Assembly: GCA_963765585.1 (NCBI GenBank)
Contig: CAVXXB010000014.1
Coordinates: 62,001 to 126,000 of the forward strand
Direction: 5' to 3'
From: CAVXXB01 sp963765585
GTDB taxonomy: Bacteria > Calditrichota > Calditrichia > JAJRVZ01
DNA length: 64,000 nucleotides
This document shows, one piece after another, positions 17,878 to 27,031 of the stretch. A program made the translations under genes and the position numbers. The notes below the pieces were generated by a model that did no database searches, was not told the DNA's origin, and saw nothing but the letters and a program-made list of their open reading frames with translations. Within the stretch, counting starts at the first letter, position 1; every line of letters starts with the position of its first letter.

Positions 17878-18616
17878 CTAATTATTTTCGGTGGCGATTG
17901 AAATAAATACATCCTGCATGGTTTGTTTTTGGTATTCTGCTTTGAGCTCCCGTGGAGAACCCAATGCAATAATGTCACCATCGCGCATAATGGACAAACG
18001 ATTGCAATACTCAGCTTCATCCATAAAGTGAGTCGTTACAAAGATCGTTTTGCCCTTTGCGGCAGTATCATAAATCAAATTCCAGAATGCGCGCCGGGCC
18101 ATGGGGTCGACACCGGATGTTGGCTCATCTAAAAATAGAATTGACGGATCATGCAACAGAGAACAGCCTAAAGCCAGGCGCTGTTTAAAACCCAACGGCA
18201 GATCACGGGTGAGATCGTTTGCTACATTTTCTAGACCCCACATCTTTTATCAATGCTTCTTTACGTTGTTGAATGGTATCCGTCGGCAGGTTATATATTC
18301 CGCCATAAAATTCAATGTTTTCTGAAATGGTCAGGTCATCATACAATGAAAATTTCTGACTCATATATCCAATATTTTGCTTTATCTGCTCACTTTGTTT
18401 GTAAATATCAAAACCGGCGACTGATCCGCTACCACTGGATGGCATCAAAAGACCACAGAGCATGCGTATCATTGTGGTTTTACCGGCACCATTTGCCCCT
18501 AAAAACCCAAATATCTCACCATGGGCTACCTCAATACTTACCTTATTCACCGCAATAAAATTTCCAAACTTCCTTGTCATCTCTGTGGTTTGCACGGCAA
18601 CAGTATGATTTGTCAT
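17878..18616 (-). CDS. ABC exporter ATPase (second), frame broken as read
   Basis: About 245 residues after repair. The N-terminal part has Walker A GANGAGKTT and the Q-loop region GYMSQKFSLYDDLT; the C-terminal part has Walker B ILFLDEPTSGVDP and the switch His in TTHFMDEAE. The signature LSGGQ is replaced by LPLGFKQRLALG, as in a subset of YhiH/YadG-like ATPases. The break lies at a C4 run (18236-18239, GGGG on the coding strand): with one base removed, IKDVGLENVANDLT reads through. It overlaps the upstream ATPase gene by 4 bases. Pairs with that ATPase and the two permeases in a multidrug-type exporter. Confidence 0.88.
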
Positions 18617-19533
18617 TTATCGACCTCCACAAAACTTAGAAAAATATCCTCAATGGATGGTTCGATCGGCTGCCATGTAGTGATTTCATATTGTGTACTG
18701 GTTTTCAGGTTTTGCCAAAAGGATTCTTCGGGCACTGTCTTGAGACTCACATGTAGAGAATCGCCGAAAATCTGAACCGAATGAATCTGATCTGATTCTA
18801 TAAGATTCGCAGCCAGTTTCCTCAGATTCGGGGATTCAATTGAAAACAATGGATACTTATAATTGTCACGCAAGGCCCCGGGTGAGTCAATGGCCTGAAT
18901 CCGGCCATTAAAAATTAATGCCACCCTGTCACATTGGTTGGCCTCATCCATGTAAGCGGTAGAAACCAGGATTGTCGTACCTTCCTCCTGTATTGCATGT
19001 AAAATTTGCCAGAATTCCTGCCGGGATACCGGGTCCACGCCAAATGTCGGTTCGTCCAGCAGCAAGATTTGTGGTGTATGAATCAAGGCGCAGGATAGTG
19101 CCAGTTTTTGCTTCATACCACCGGAAAGTGCGCCGGCTCTGCGATTTTTGAAAGCGTCCAGGCGTGAGAATTGATATAGTCGTTCGAGCCGTCCGGGTCT
19201 TTCTGATATCGGAACATCGAATAGATCGGCGAAAAAAAGCAGATTTTGTTCAACGGATAAATCCTGATAAAGTGAGAATCGTTGGGGCATATAACCCAGC
19301 ATAGAACGAATTCCGGTTATTTGTTGGGTGACATCCATTCCGCTAAGTGTCAATGTACCCTTGGTCGGTACCAGTAATGTGGCCAAAGTTCGAAGAAGTG
19401 TGGTTTTACCCGCGCCATCCGGTCCAATCAGGCCGAATATCTCCCCCTGTTTGACGCTCATGCTGATATTATCTACAGCAGGTGGGTCATCACCATAAGA
19501 TTTGGTAAAATTTGTGATTTCAATTTCGGACAT
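18613..19533 (-). CDS. ABC exporter ATPase (first)
   Basis: 306 residues: Walker A GPDGAGKTT (about 37-45), Q-loop GYMPQRFSLYQDLS, signature LSGGMKQ, Walker B ILLLDEPTFGVDP and H-loop region STAYMDEA (the usual His is Tyr). The extra C-terminal 70 residues after the nucleotide domain are normal for drug-export ATPases of the YhiH type. It starts 9 bases after the adaptor gene stop. Hydrolyses ATP on the cytosolic side of the exporter. Confidence 0.92.
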   Translation of the reverse strand: MSEIEITNFTKSYGDDPPAVDNISMSVKQGEIFGLIGPDGAGKTTLLRTLATLLVPTKGTLTLSGMDVTQQITGIRSMLGYMPQRFSLYQDLSVEQNLLFFADLFDVPISERPGRLERLYQFSRLDAFKNRRAGALSGGMKQKLALSCALIHTPQILLLDEPTFGVDPVSRQEFWQILHAIQEEGTTILVSTAYMDEANQCDRVALIFNGRIQAIDSPGALRDNYKYPLFSIESPNLRKLAANLIESDQIHSVQIFGDSLHVSLKTVPEESFWQNLKTSTQYEITTWQPIEPSIEDIFLSFVEVDK

Positions 19534-19542
19534 TTTTTTAAC

Positions 19543-20421
19543 CTATAAGTAGATCACAACAGGCATACCGTGTTTCAGGATTTTGTCCTGATTATTAATT
19601 GTCACTCTTACTGCATAAACCAGAGTTGTACGCGTTTCCGGGGTCATAATGTTTTTGGGTGTGAATTCAGATTTAGGGCTGATCCAGGTAATTTTTCCCG
19701 GCACACTTTCTTTAAGCCCGTCTATCTCGACCTGTACTTCCTGGTTGTAAGATATTTGAGACAATAGTTTTTCGGAAATATATATTTTTGTATCTACCTG
19801 ACTGAGTTCGGTTATTTCAACTATGGCACGCATGGGAGGGATCGCTTCCCCTTTCTCGAAATATTTTGCCGAGACGACACCGGAGACAGGGGATTTAATA
19901 ATTGTGTCATTTATTTTTTTGTTCAACAGGCCAATCTGGGCCTGAATATTATCTTTTCGTGCCGACAAACTCTGTAATTGCTGCTGTGCCGTGAGTACCG
20001 CGGTATTTATTTTTTCCAACTGATTTTTTATATCGTCATAATTTTGCTGGGGTACGGAATTTGATTCGTATAGTTTAAGGGTACGATTGTACCGGGTTTG
20101 CACATATGCTTTATCTTCCATATTCCGTTTTAAATTGGTTTGGGCCATTGCGGTTTGAGCATCTAATTCACGTAAGCCGGCCAGTAACTGCTGACGTTGA
20201 TACGACAACTCAGTTGAATCGACCGACGCGAGCACCTGTCCCGATTGAATTTCGTCACCGAGATCAATGTAAATCTCTAAAATTTGCCCGCCCGATAAGG
20301 CCGGGATTTTTACCACAGTTCCTTCAATAATTCCGGTATATTGTTGATCTTCTTCTGAAGAGTTGCAGGAAATAAACCAAAGAGCGGATAATAATAATAT
20401 TGAAATGCCTCGGAATTTCAT
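19543..20421 (-). CDS. HlyD/EmrA-type membrane fusion lipoprotein
   Basis: The periplasmic adaptor that joins the inner-membrane ABC exporter to TolC. I start at the ATG 20419-20421, which gives MKFRGISILLLSALWFISC, a lipoprotein signal with Cys at 19; GGAGG lies just upstream inside the tolC end. An upstream in-frame ATG would add 14 codons overlapping tolC and spoil the signal. Then biotinyl-lipoyl half (IPALSGGQILEIYIDLGDEI), a coiled-coil hairpin (about 60-160), the second lipoyl half (IKSPVSGVVSAKYFEKGE) and a beta-barrel to the end. Confidence 0.92.
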   Translation of the reverse strand: MKFRGISILLLSALWFISCNSSEEDQQYTGIIEGTVVKIPALSGGQILEIYIDLGDEIQSGQVLASVDSTELSYQRQQLLAGLRELDAQTAMAQTNLKRNMEDKAYVQTRYNRTLKLYESNSVPQQNYDDIKNQLEKINTAVLTAQQQLQSLSARKDNIQAQIGLLNKKINDTIIKSPVSGVVSAKYFEKGEAIPPMRAIVEITELSQVDTKIYISEKLLSQISYNQEVQVEIDGLKESVPGKITWISPKSEFTPKNIMTPETRTTLVYAVRVTINNQDKILKHGMPVVIYL

Positions 20422-20422
20422 T

Positions 20423-21730
20423 TTAGTTTTCCTCCAAATTTTTACCAATAATTCCAGTTGCAAAATCCAATTGCAATTTATTCTGGTGCCAGAGAATTTT
20501 TGTTTTTTCCAGTTCGAGTTGTGCTGAGGTCAGATCATTTTCGGCACTGCTTAAATCAAGTGTTGTCATCAGACCTTGTTCATGGCGTTCTCTTGTTTGC
20601 CGGAAACGCTCCTTTTCCTGTTGAACCAGTTGATCCTGAAGATAGATCTGGTCGCGGGTAATTTCGAGCATCTGATATGCCGTTTTTACCTGTTGTTCGA
20701 TATTGTGTATAAGTTCCTGTGATGCAATATCCAGACGTTCAGAATCCAGACGAGCCTGTTGCACCTTGCGTTTATCTCTGTTCCATGCCCAGAATTCCCA
20801 TTGCAGTGTGATGTACACATTATATAAATCGATCCAGCTGCCATCAAAAATTAAACCATCAAATCTGGCTTTGTTATAGCCGCCACTTAGATTGATCATG
20901 GGATAATATGCCGCTTTGACCGCGTTGGTATAGGAATTCTGACCTTTTATCCTGGCTGATATTTGATTCAATTCGGAGCGGTTGCTGAGAGCGATTTGAT
21001 AATAACTTGACAAATCCTCCAGTTTTAAATCGATTACAACGATTTCAGGCTTATTTATGTCCGGCAATTCCTGATCGTTTACCAGGTATCTTAATTGTGA
21101 CATTAGGATATTTGTTTTTCCCTTTAGCGAAGAGAGGAGCGTAATTATTTGCAATTTTTTGTTTGCCAGTTCAAGTGTATCAAATGCCGTTGCCTGCTGT
21201 GCAGCCATCAGGTTTCTTATTTTGGTCAATTGGTTGTTGAGACGATTAATACTCTCAGTCAGGACCTGTTCCTGGACCAGGTTTGACTGTATATCATAAA
21301 ATAATTTACCTGTCTCCAGGTACAATGTTTTTGTTGTGATTTCTTTTTGCAGTGTTTGTGCTGTCAGGTTGTGCTCGGCAAGTTCTATAATGTTTTTTGT
21401 TCGGAAACCGGTGAATACAGGTTGACTCACACCAACTGAAAAAATACTTGCCGTAAGATCCTTATCTGAACTCTGAAATAAATTGGGGGGATTGTTAAAA
21501 TAAAGCCAGGCACCATAGATATTGGCAGAAAATTTTGGCAAATACCCGGTTTCCTGAATATCTACTTCCTTTTCCGCCCTGGCGAGCAGTTTATTTTGCT
21601 GCATGATTGAATAATTATTATTGACGGTCAGTTGCCACAGATCTTTCAAATTTATCCCGGCCGATAGCTCGGCAGTCAGAAAAAGAAAGATTAAAATGAA
21701 ATACTGGAATTTAAAAAATCGTATTTGCAT
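20423..21730 (-). CDS. TolC-family outer membrane efflux protein
   Basis: 435 residues with signal peptide (1-24, ending LSAG) and the two repeated long-helix/beta halves of OEP proteins: NNYSIMQQNKLLARAEKEV, YLPKFSANIYGAW, then a second half with YYPMINLSGGY, DLSSAENDLTSAQLELEK. It forms the outer-membrane tunnel for the ABC exporter. First structural gene after tetR (24-base gap); the next gene's ribosome site lies inside its last codons. Confidence 0.93.
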   Translation of the reverse strand: MQIRFFKFQYFILIFLFLTAELSAGINLKDLWQLTVNNNYSIMQQNKLLARAEKEVDIQETGYLPKFSANIYGAWLYFNNPPNLFQSSDKDLTASIFSVGVSQPVFTGFRTKNIIELAEHNLTAQTLQKEITTKTLYLETGKLFYDIQSNLVQEQVLTESINRLNNQLTKIRNLMAAQQATAFDTLELANKKLQIITLLSSLKGKTNILMSQLRYLVNDQELPDINKPEIVVIDLKLEDLSSYYQIALSNRSELNQISARIKGQNSYTNAVKAAYYPMINLSGGYNKARFDGLIFDGSWIDLYNVYITLQWEFWAWNRDKRKVQQARLDSERLDIASQELIHNIEQQVKTAYQMLEITRDQIYLQDQLVQQEKERFRQTRERHEQGLMTTLDLSSAENDLTSAQLELEKTKILWHQNKLQLDFATGIIGKNLEEN

Positions 21731-21754
21731 ATTTTAACTCCTGAAATCAAATGA

Positions 21755-22375
21755 TTACTTATCTACACGAATGCCATTCCAAACCATATTTACAATTTCG
21801 TCGGCCCGTTTGTCCAAGAAATCCGGATTCTCGATATCTGCTCCTGGTATGAGTTTTCCAATAAACTGGTAGGTGATAAAAGGAAAAACACACATAGACA
21901 GCAGACTGAGCGTAAAATGTACCGGATCAATAGCTTTTATTTGACCGGATTTAATGGCTTGTTTCGTTTTTTGTATTATGGGATTATCGTTGTATCCCTG
22001 TTCGGTGAAGGCAGATTTGATATTTGAAAATGCTTCCGGATTTTCCCGGCCAATTTCCCAGATGACAAAGCGCAATAAATTTTTTCGCGGTCCTACATAC
22101 TTGATATATCCTGAAACAAATGTCTGCAAAAAATTATAAAAATTGTCATCATCGTCTACTGCTGAAAATATATTCGCGATAAGTTTTTTGAACTGATAGA
22201 TAAAGACAATCTGAAACAACTTATTTTTTGAGCGGAAATAATAGTGAAGCAATGCTTTGTTTATGCCTGCCTTGTCGGCAATTTCCTGCATGCGGGCGCC
22301 ATCTTTCCCTTTTTCAGTAAAAACAGCTGTTGCCGCTTCGATTATTTTCTTCTCAGCCTGGCCTGAAATTTCCAT
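21755..22375 (-). CDS. TetR-family repressor of the efflux operon
   Basis: 206 residues. N-terminal helix-turn-helix: AATAVFTEKGKDGARMQEIADKAG, INKALLHYYFRSKNKLF (about 12-55), a textbook TetR head; the rest is a ligand-binding helical domain. It leads the operon it is expected to repress. Two inverted repeats bracket the promoter, one over the -10/start and one upstream of -35, centres 52 bases apart. The likely inducer is an exported compound, unknown. Confidence 0.93.
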   Translation of the reverse strand: MEISGQAEKKIIEAATAVFTEKGKDGARMQEIADKAGINKALLHYYFRSKNKLFQIVFIYQFKKLIANIFSAVDDDDNFYNFLQTFVSGYIKYVGPRKNLLRFVIWEIGRENPEAFSNIKSAFTEQGYNDNPIIQKTKQAIKSGQIKAIDPVHFTLSLLSMCVFPFITYQFIGKLIPGADIENPDFLDKRADEIVNMVWNGIRVDK

Positions 22376-22398
22376 AATTGCTCCATTTAACCAAAAAA

Positions 22399-22415
22399 TT
22401 AAACCATTTGGTTAA
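22399..22415. promoter_or_regulatory. TetR operator O1
   Basis: TTAAACCATTTGGTTAA contains arms AACCA and TGGTT around a TT centre. It covers the downstream side of the -10 box. A further half site (TTTAACCAA) lies next to it at about 22387-22395. Confidence 0.75.
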
Positions 22416-22443
22416 ATATAATTTATTGGAATTTGAATGTCAA
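22415..22443 (-). promoter_or_regulatory. Promoter of the tetR-efflux operon
   Basis: Minus-strand consensus boxes TTGACA (22438-22443) and TATATT (22415-22420) with a 17-base spacer. The operators flank it on both sides, so repressor binding at either site would block polymerase. Confidence 0.8.
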
Positions 22444-22451
22444 GAAAAAAA

Positions 22452-22467
22452 TTAACCAAATGGTTAA
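22452..22467. promoter_or_regulatory. TetR operator O2
   Basis: TTAACCAAATGGTTAA, arms TTAACCA/TGGTTAA around AA, directly upstream of the -35 box; the same half sites as O1, with centres 52 bases apart (about five helical turns), which would put both repressor dimers on one face of the DNA. Confidence 0.75.
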
Positions 22468-22580
22468 AATAATCCCCTCATGAGTTGTGGTTAGATTAGG
22501 TAGGGAAATGTGGGTAGTAAAAAAGAAATCTGACTGGGGTAATTTTATAAAGATATAATTATAAATTAGAATTAAAAGAT

Positions 22581-22700
22581 TTCTGAAAAATGAATATTTT
22601 TATGAGAATGTCATTCAGAACTTGTTTCAGAATCTATTTAATCAGACCCTGAAATAAATTCAGGGTGACGAAATTCAACAAATAATTACATTTTTCAAAA
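22581..22700. mobile_element. 120-bp miniature inverted-repeat element, copy B
   Basis: TTCTGAAAAATG (22581-22592) and CATTTTTCAAAA (22689-22700; one mismatch to the perfect repeat) enclose palindromes at 22609-22635 and 22643-22670. Same length and inner order as copy A at 17683-17802; long stretches are identical, for example CTGAAATAAATTCAGGGTGA. Confidence 0.7.
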
Positions 22701-22707
22701 GATTCAA

Positions 22708-23364
22708 TTATGTTAAATTTGCCATAAACTCAGATAGTTTTTGCCTGTCCAGGTTATTATTGGTTCGCACTCCAGAGCATACATCTACAGCATATGGTTT
22801 GACATATTCCGCAGCTTGTTTAACATTTTCCGGGTTCAGGCCACCAGCCAGAATGACTGGAACATGCACTTCAGATACGATTTTTGCACTGATTGACCAG
22901 TCATGTGTTATACCAGTACCGCCTAATTGTTTTATGGGGCCTGATCGCTGACCGGTATCAAGTAAAAATGCACTCGCTAATGATTCAAATGTCTTTGCCT
23001 CTTCGACAGACTCAGGTCCGGAAACGTGAATAACTCTGATCAGAGGAATTCCCGGAAGCGCTCTTGACAGGTATTTTAGTTCCTGCTCTGTCATTGGTTC
23101 GCACAGTTGAAGTGCTCCCGGTTTACAATACTCAAATTGCGCAAAAATATCATTTGCAGTTTTTTTACTGGTAAGTAGTACCGGCATTACGAAAGGGTCC
23201 ATCCGGGCGATGATATTTTTTATTTCATCTTCAGATAGTACTCCAGGCCCGCTGGGCATTTCAGAGACAAGTCCCAGGGCATTGGCGCCGTATGACATGG
23301 CAGTCTGCGCTTCAGAAAAGTTCATGATACAACAAATTTTTATTTTTGGAATGTTTGTTTTCAC
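22708..23364 (-). CDS. Phosphoribosylanthranilate isomerase (TrpF) homologue
   Basis: 218 residues of TrpF-like TIM barrel: KIKICCIMNFSEAQTAMSYGANALGLV at the start (the family has KICG; here KICC keeps the catalytic Cys), LLTSKK, QLCEP, FLLDTG, GGTGITHDWS, VILAGGLNPENV and VDVCSGVRT (the catalytic Asp-containing loop and phosphate site). TrpF converts PRA to CdRP in tryptophan synthesis. No other trp gene is near, the SGP/PSGPG loop differs from the usual SPR, and the DTG loop is shorter, so a related non-trp role remains possible. Confidence 0.75.
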   Translation of the reverse strand: MKTNIPKIKICCIMNFSEAQTAMSYGANALGLVSEMPSGPGVLSEDEIKNIIARMDPFVMPVLLTSKKTANDIFAQFEYCKPGALQLCEPMTEQELKYLSRALPGIPLIRVIHVSGPESVEEAKTFESLASAFLLDTGQRSGPIKQLGGTGITHDWSISAKIVSEVHVPVILAGGLNPENVKQAAEYVKPYAVDVCSGVRTNNNLDRQKLSEFMANLT

Positions 23365-23866
23365 TATTTTATTCTTCTAAAGGACTTTACGCTGAAGTTA
23401 TAGATGTATGAACCTTATTTTATTTACCGCTATGATCGCAAAGAATTAGGCGAAGTATGCAAAGATTTATAAATATTTTTTTGCGCACTTAGCTTCTCCT
23501 CTGCGTACTTTGCGGTTATAAATTTGTAAACCCAGATCACGACAGGTCGCTTAAAGAATAATCTGGATTTGACTTAAAATTTCCTCAGGATTGAACAAGT
23601 TAAACTAAAATGACATGTCACTCAATGTCTGGTTGACATTTTTACCTATCAACTTTACCTTAATTTATTATATATTTCTCACGCATAGACGCAGATTATG
23701 AAATGAGTAATTAGGAATGAGGAGTTAGAAATGATTAAAATATTTTTCAAATTCCTAATTCCTAATTCCTGATTTTCTTTTATGGCGTCCCTGCAATATA
23801 TAAATATTCAGATTGACACAAGTTGCAATAATTAGATTGTATTACTTTATCAGATTGGAATCCACT
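23365..23866. other. Intergenic region with repeat remnants
   Basis: Contains a decayed inverted repeat of GCAAAG words (about 23432-23516, ATCGCAAAG against CTTTGCGGT with AGTATGC/GCGTACT words inside), and a second hairpin-forming stretch at about 23709-23774 (AGTAATTAGGAATGAGGAG against AATTCCTAATTCCTAATTCC). No gene is seen; the last 100 bases should carry the LD-carboxypeptidase promoter. Confidence 0.5.
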
Positions 23867-24917
23867 ATGCTCAAACGTAGAAAATTTATGGGAATGGTAT
23901 CCGGCGCAGCACTTGGATTGACCTTGTCCCAGAAAAATGTTTTGGCCGAAGGTGCGCGCATCATAAAACCTCCGGCGCTTAAACAAGGTGATACGGTGGG
24001 ACTTGATTACGCCGGCATCCTCTTTATTTGAACCTCATCAAACTATCATAGAAGCAGACGAAAAGATGAAAAATCTGGGCTTCAATGTTAAACATGGTCA
24101 ACATTTATATAAGAAGTGGGGTTATCTTGCCGGTACGGATATAGAAAGGGCAGATGATGTAAATGCGATGTTTGATGATGATGAAGTCCGGGCGATCATC
24201 GCTATCCGGGGCGGCTACGGTTCCGGGCGCATTCTCAAAAACCTTGATTTTGATCTGATAAAAAGAAAACCAAAGATAATCCTGGGTTACAGTGATGTGA
24301 CTTCGCTATTACTTGGGATTCATAAAATGACCGGATTGATTACTTTTCATGGTCCGGTGGCGGTATCGACCTTTACTGATTTTACAAAAAAATATTTCTA
24401 CAAAGTACTCTCAGAATCTGCACCGGCTGGTGAAATTGAAGATCCACCGTACAGTGAAAATCTGCAAACATCCAATCGTGTCTGGACCATAAATCCGGGA
24501 TCCTCAACCGGACAAATTACCGGGGGGAACTTAACTCTGATCATGGCGACACTCGGGACTCCCTATGAAATCGATACCGATGACAGGATATTATTTATAG
24601 AGGAGGTTGGTGAAGAACCATATGATTTGGACCGGTACCTGACCCAATTGGCATATGCCGGGAAATTTGAAAAATGCCACGGTGTGGTTTTTGATCGTAT
24701 GGATAAAGTGAAGCCGTCAAGTTATGGTGCCAGTTTTAGCAGCTCGTTAAGCAAAGAGGATGTGATCAAGGACTGTTTCAAAAAATACAAGTTTCCGGTT
24801 TGTCTTGGATTATCTTTGGGTCATGTGGCGGATAAACCAACCATACCGATTGGTGCGAAGGTTATGCTGGACGCAGATACTGGTCGTATTTCAATTCTGG
24901 AAAATGCGGTAGTATGA
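23867..24917 (+). CDS. LD-carboxypeptidase (peptidase S66), frame broken as read
   Basis: S66 peptidases remove the terminal D-Ala from murein tetrapeptides. About 349 residues after repair. The start ATG at 23867 gives MLKRRKFMGMVSGAALGLTLS, an export signal with RR that may use Tat. Then KQGDTVGLITPAS, the RGGYGSGRIL motif, the nucleophile Ser in GYSDVTSLL, ITGGNLTL, EEVGEEPYDLDRYL (Glu) and LGHVADKPTIPIG (His). Frame breaks near 24002-24004: dropping one base turns VGLDYAG into VGLITPAS. Most LdcA are cytosolic; an exported one is less usual. Ends one base before the next gene, which runs the opposite way. Confidence 0.88.
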
Positions 24918-25625
24918 TCAGTCAGGCCTGAGCGCCAGGGAAGATTCTCCCGTTACCAGTGCCCGGAAAATTATATTGGCCGTGGTTTTTGAAACAAACA
25001 TCTCGAGCACATATTCATTTTTTGTAACCGGAATATCGGTGGCACGAAGGGAATCGGGCACGCTATCTACCTGTCTCAGGACAATCTCTAACTGTCCGGA
25101 AAAATATAATTTTATATATGATTCACGTTCAGCTTCAGGATTCCGGAAATGGGTAAGTACAGATTCATTTTCAGATCGGGGGCGAATATCCCTGATCTGA
25201 ATTGGTTCTTTTGCAATACTTGCCCACTCGTTTTCCAATGTCCGGGGCATTTTCAACCAGGATAAATAATCCTCTCTATAAAGTACATTTTTCAGATTTG
25301 TATTTAATATATAATTATACATATTTGAAGTATATACAAGAACACCGCCAATTTCAATTGACATTTCTTTTCTGTGCAAATCAACTAGTAAATCAATCGA
25401 TTTATCCTGGGCCATATCAATCCTTTGCCTCCAAAAACTATTATCAATCTCCAGACGGCGGATCTGCTGAATTTCAGTTTGATAAGTTGTATCAGAAGCG
25501 CTCTCAATTACCGCCGGTTTTTCACTAATCAAATATTCGCTGAAATCAAACATATGATAAAGTATGAGAATGATAATTCCGGAGATTGAAATAAGTATCA
25601 GGGGGATCTTAACTGATTTACTCAT
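24918..25625 (-). CDS. Membrane-anchored protein of unknown function
   Basis: 235 residues from the ATG at 25623-25625 (MSKSVKIPLILISISG), which starts 7 bases after the L,D-transpeptidase stop; a longer start would overlap that gene. One N-terminal membrane helix (about 6-24) and a soluble outside domain rich in charged residues with no motif I recognise. The arrangement suggests a partner of the L,D-transpeptidase, perhaps a cell-wall-associated factor. That is inferred from position only. Confidence 0.7.
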   Translation of the reverse strand: MSKSVKIPLILISISGIIILILYHMFDFSEYLISEKPAVIESASDTTYQTEIQQIRRLEIDNSFWRQRIDMAQDKSIDLLVDLHRKEMSIEIGGVLVYTSNMYNYILNTNLKNVLYREDYLSWLKMPRTLENEWASIAKEPIQIRDIRPRSENESVLTHFRNPEAERESYIKLYFSGQLEIVLRQVDSVPDSLRATDIPVTKNEYVLEMFVSKTTANIIFRALVTGESSLALRPD

Positions 25626-25632
25626 GAGCTGC

Positions 25633-26235
25633 TCAAAAAATGAACACTTTTGAGCCATGGGTCAGGCGAGTAAAAGCAATTTGCATATCATCATCGTCAA
25701 GACGTACACAACCATGGGTTACGGGCATACCCAAAAGACGTTTGTATAATGTCCCGTGTACCAAATATCCCTGTCCAAAAGCCAATGCATAATCACCCAA
25801 AACACCATCCTGATAACGCTTAATGGAAGTTAATGGGGGAATATCCAGGCCCTCTTCTACAAATGCCCAATCCGGTTTGTACCAGGTAGGATTACGAAGT
25901 TTTACAGTTACAGCGAATTCTCCACGTGGTGTCTTAAACAGCCATTCCTGGGAATCGGATGCTTTTAATAGTATATAACTTCCAGTGGAACACTTGCCAC
26001 GACGCTCAAAATCTCCATCCCTTATAGTAAACTGATTTTCGGTTGTATTAATGATGATATAGGGTCTGCGGGGCTGTTGTTTTTTATATTGAGATTTTAA
26101 GTATTCGAGATCTTTTTCCAATTTTTTTAATTTATTCCGCGAGGAATCCGCAGAGGAAACGGGATTGTTTTGTCCACTGGTAAGCGTTACCAGAATGAGG
26201 AAAATGATCAGAAAAATTTTACTTGAGTGGGTCAT
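25633..26235 (-). CDS. L,D-transpeptidase (YkuD domain)
   Basis: Exported enzyme that makes L,D cross-links in peptidoglycan or joins proteins to it. Start placed at ATG 26233-26235 (MTHSSKIFLIIFLIL), giving a clean signal peptide; the longer frame begins inside the terminator hairpin of the gene before. Then a charged coiled stretch (about 35-60) and the YkuD domain with KTPRGEF, HGTLYKRLLGMPVTHGCVRL region: the catalytic Cys lies in THGCVRL and the His in VHGT. The nearby LD-carboxypeptidase also acts on murein stem peptides. Confidence 0.9.
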   Translation of the reverse strand: MTHSSKIFLIIFLILVTLTSGQNNPVSSADSSRNKLKKLEKDLEYLKSQYKKQQPRRPYIIINTTENQFTIRDGDFERRGKCSTGSYILLKASDSQEWLFKTPRGEFAVTVKLRNPTWYKPDWAFVEEGLDIPPLTSIKRYQDGVLGDYALAFGQGYLVHGTLYKRLLGMPVTHGCVRLDDDDMQIAFTRLTHGSKVFIF

Positions 26236-26242
26236 TGTACCG

Positions 26243-26286
26243 GATATAAAAATCCCCACCATCATTGCGAAAATGATAGTGGGGAT
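26243..26286 (-). terminator. Rho-independent terminator of the lipoprotein gene
   Basis: Strong hairpin with arms of about 15 bases (ATCCCCACCATCATT at 26252-26266 against 26271-26286; one mismatch) and TTTTTAT on the minus strand directly after it. It ends transcripts of the lipoprotein gene before the L,D-transpeptidase. Confidence 0.85.
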
Positions 26287-26295
26287 AATTTTTAA

Positions 26296-26866
26296 TTATT
26301 GTAATTCTGCCTGAAGTTTGTTCAGTTTGTTAATAATATCCTGAGCTTGTTTTTTGGCAGCCAACAGGTCACCAGATTCGGCAGTGGCACTTACTCCGGC
26401 AACAGAGGCTTCAGTCGCTTCAATATCTGCTTTAATCAATTTAAGTGGTTCATGAGTCCCTTTTCCTCGAGGTGCTTTTTTCCATTTCATTTTTGTTTCA
26501 TTAACAAGACCGGGAATCTGAGCAAGAAGTGCATCGATTTCACCCTTTACTTCTTCCTTTTTTCCTGGAACCGCTGCGGCAGCACCTTTTGCATCGGTTT
26601 GAGCTTTCTGTAACTGCACGGTTGCTTCATCAAAATTACCGAACATGGCATCCTGTTCTTCTGCAACCATGGCCATGGCATTATCTAAGGTTCTCTTTGC
26701 GGCATTGTACATATCAGGTACATACTTATCAGCCTCAGCAGACTTTTGCTGCATCCAGGGCAGCTTTTGCTGCATCGACCTCTGCCTGTGGTACTTCGCC
26801 ACAACCGACAAAAAGAAAGGCCATTGCAAGTACAACAAAAATACTGGTAATCAGTTTGCTTTTCAT
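26296..26866 (-). CDS. Alanine-rich helical lipoprotein, frame broken as read
   Basis: With the start at ATG 26864-26866 (GGGAGGAG upstream) the protein begins MKSKLITSIFVVLAMAFLFVG and Cys, a lipoprotein signal, then VPQAEVDAAKAALDAAK. The frame then meets a stop; removing one base in the A4/G at 26743-26747 joins it to SAEADKYVPDMYNAAKRTLDNAM and on to the end, about 189 residues. The repaired chain is nearly all helix with AAK/DAA heptads, like small murein-type or DUF4398-type lipoproteins. No enzyme motif. It has its own terminator. Confidence 0.78.
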
Positions 26867-27031
26867 AACTCCTCCCAAATATGATAGAACTTTATTTAAT
26901 AAAAATGAGTGAATTCTAAGTCAGATCATTGCAAGGTACAAATGATATGTCAAAATCGCAATAAAAAACGACAATTCTGGCGTTATACCCGATAATGACT
27001 TAGCGCGTCATTAAATGATAATGTATGCTCT

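Larger units (their letters stand above)
22376..22707. other. Intergenic region before tetR
   Basis: Holds the tetR promoter and operators (22386-22467) and the 120-bp miniature element copy B (22581-22700), which abuts the 3' end of the trpF-like gene. Nothing coding is seen between. Confidence 0.7.
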
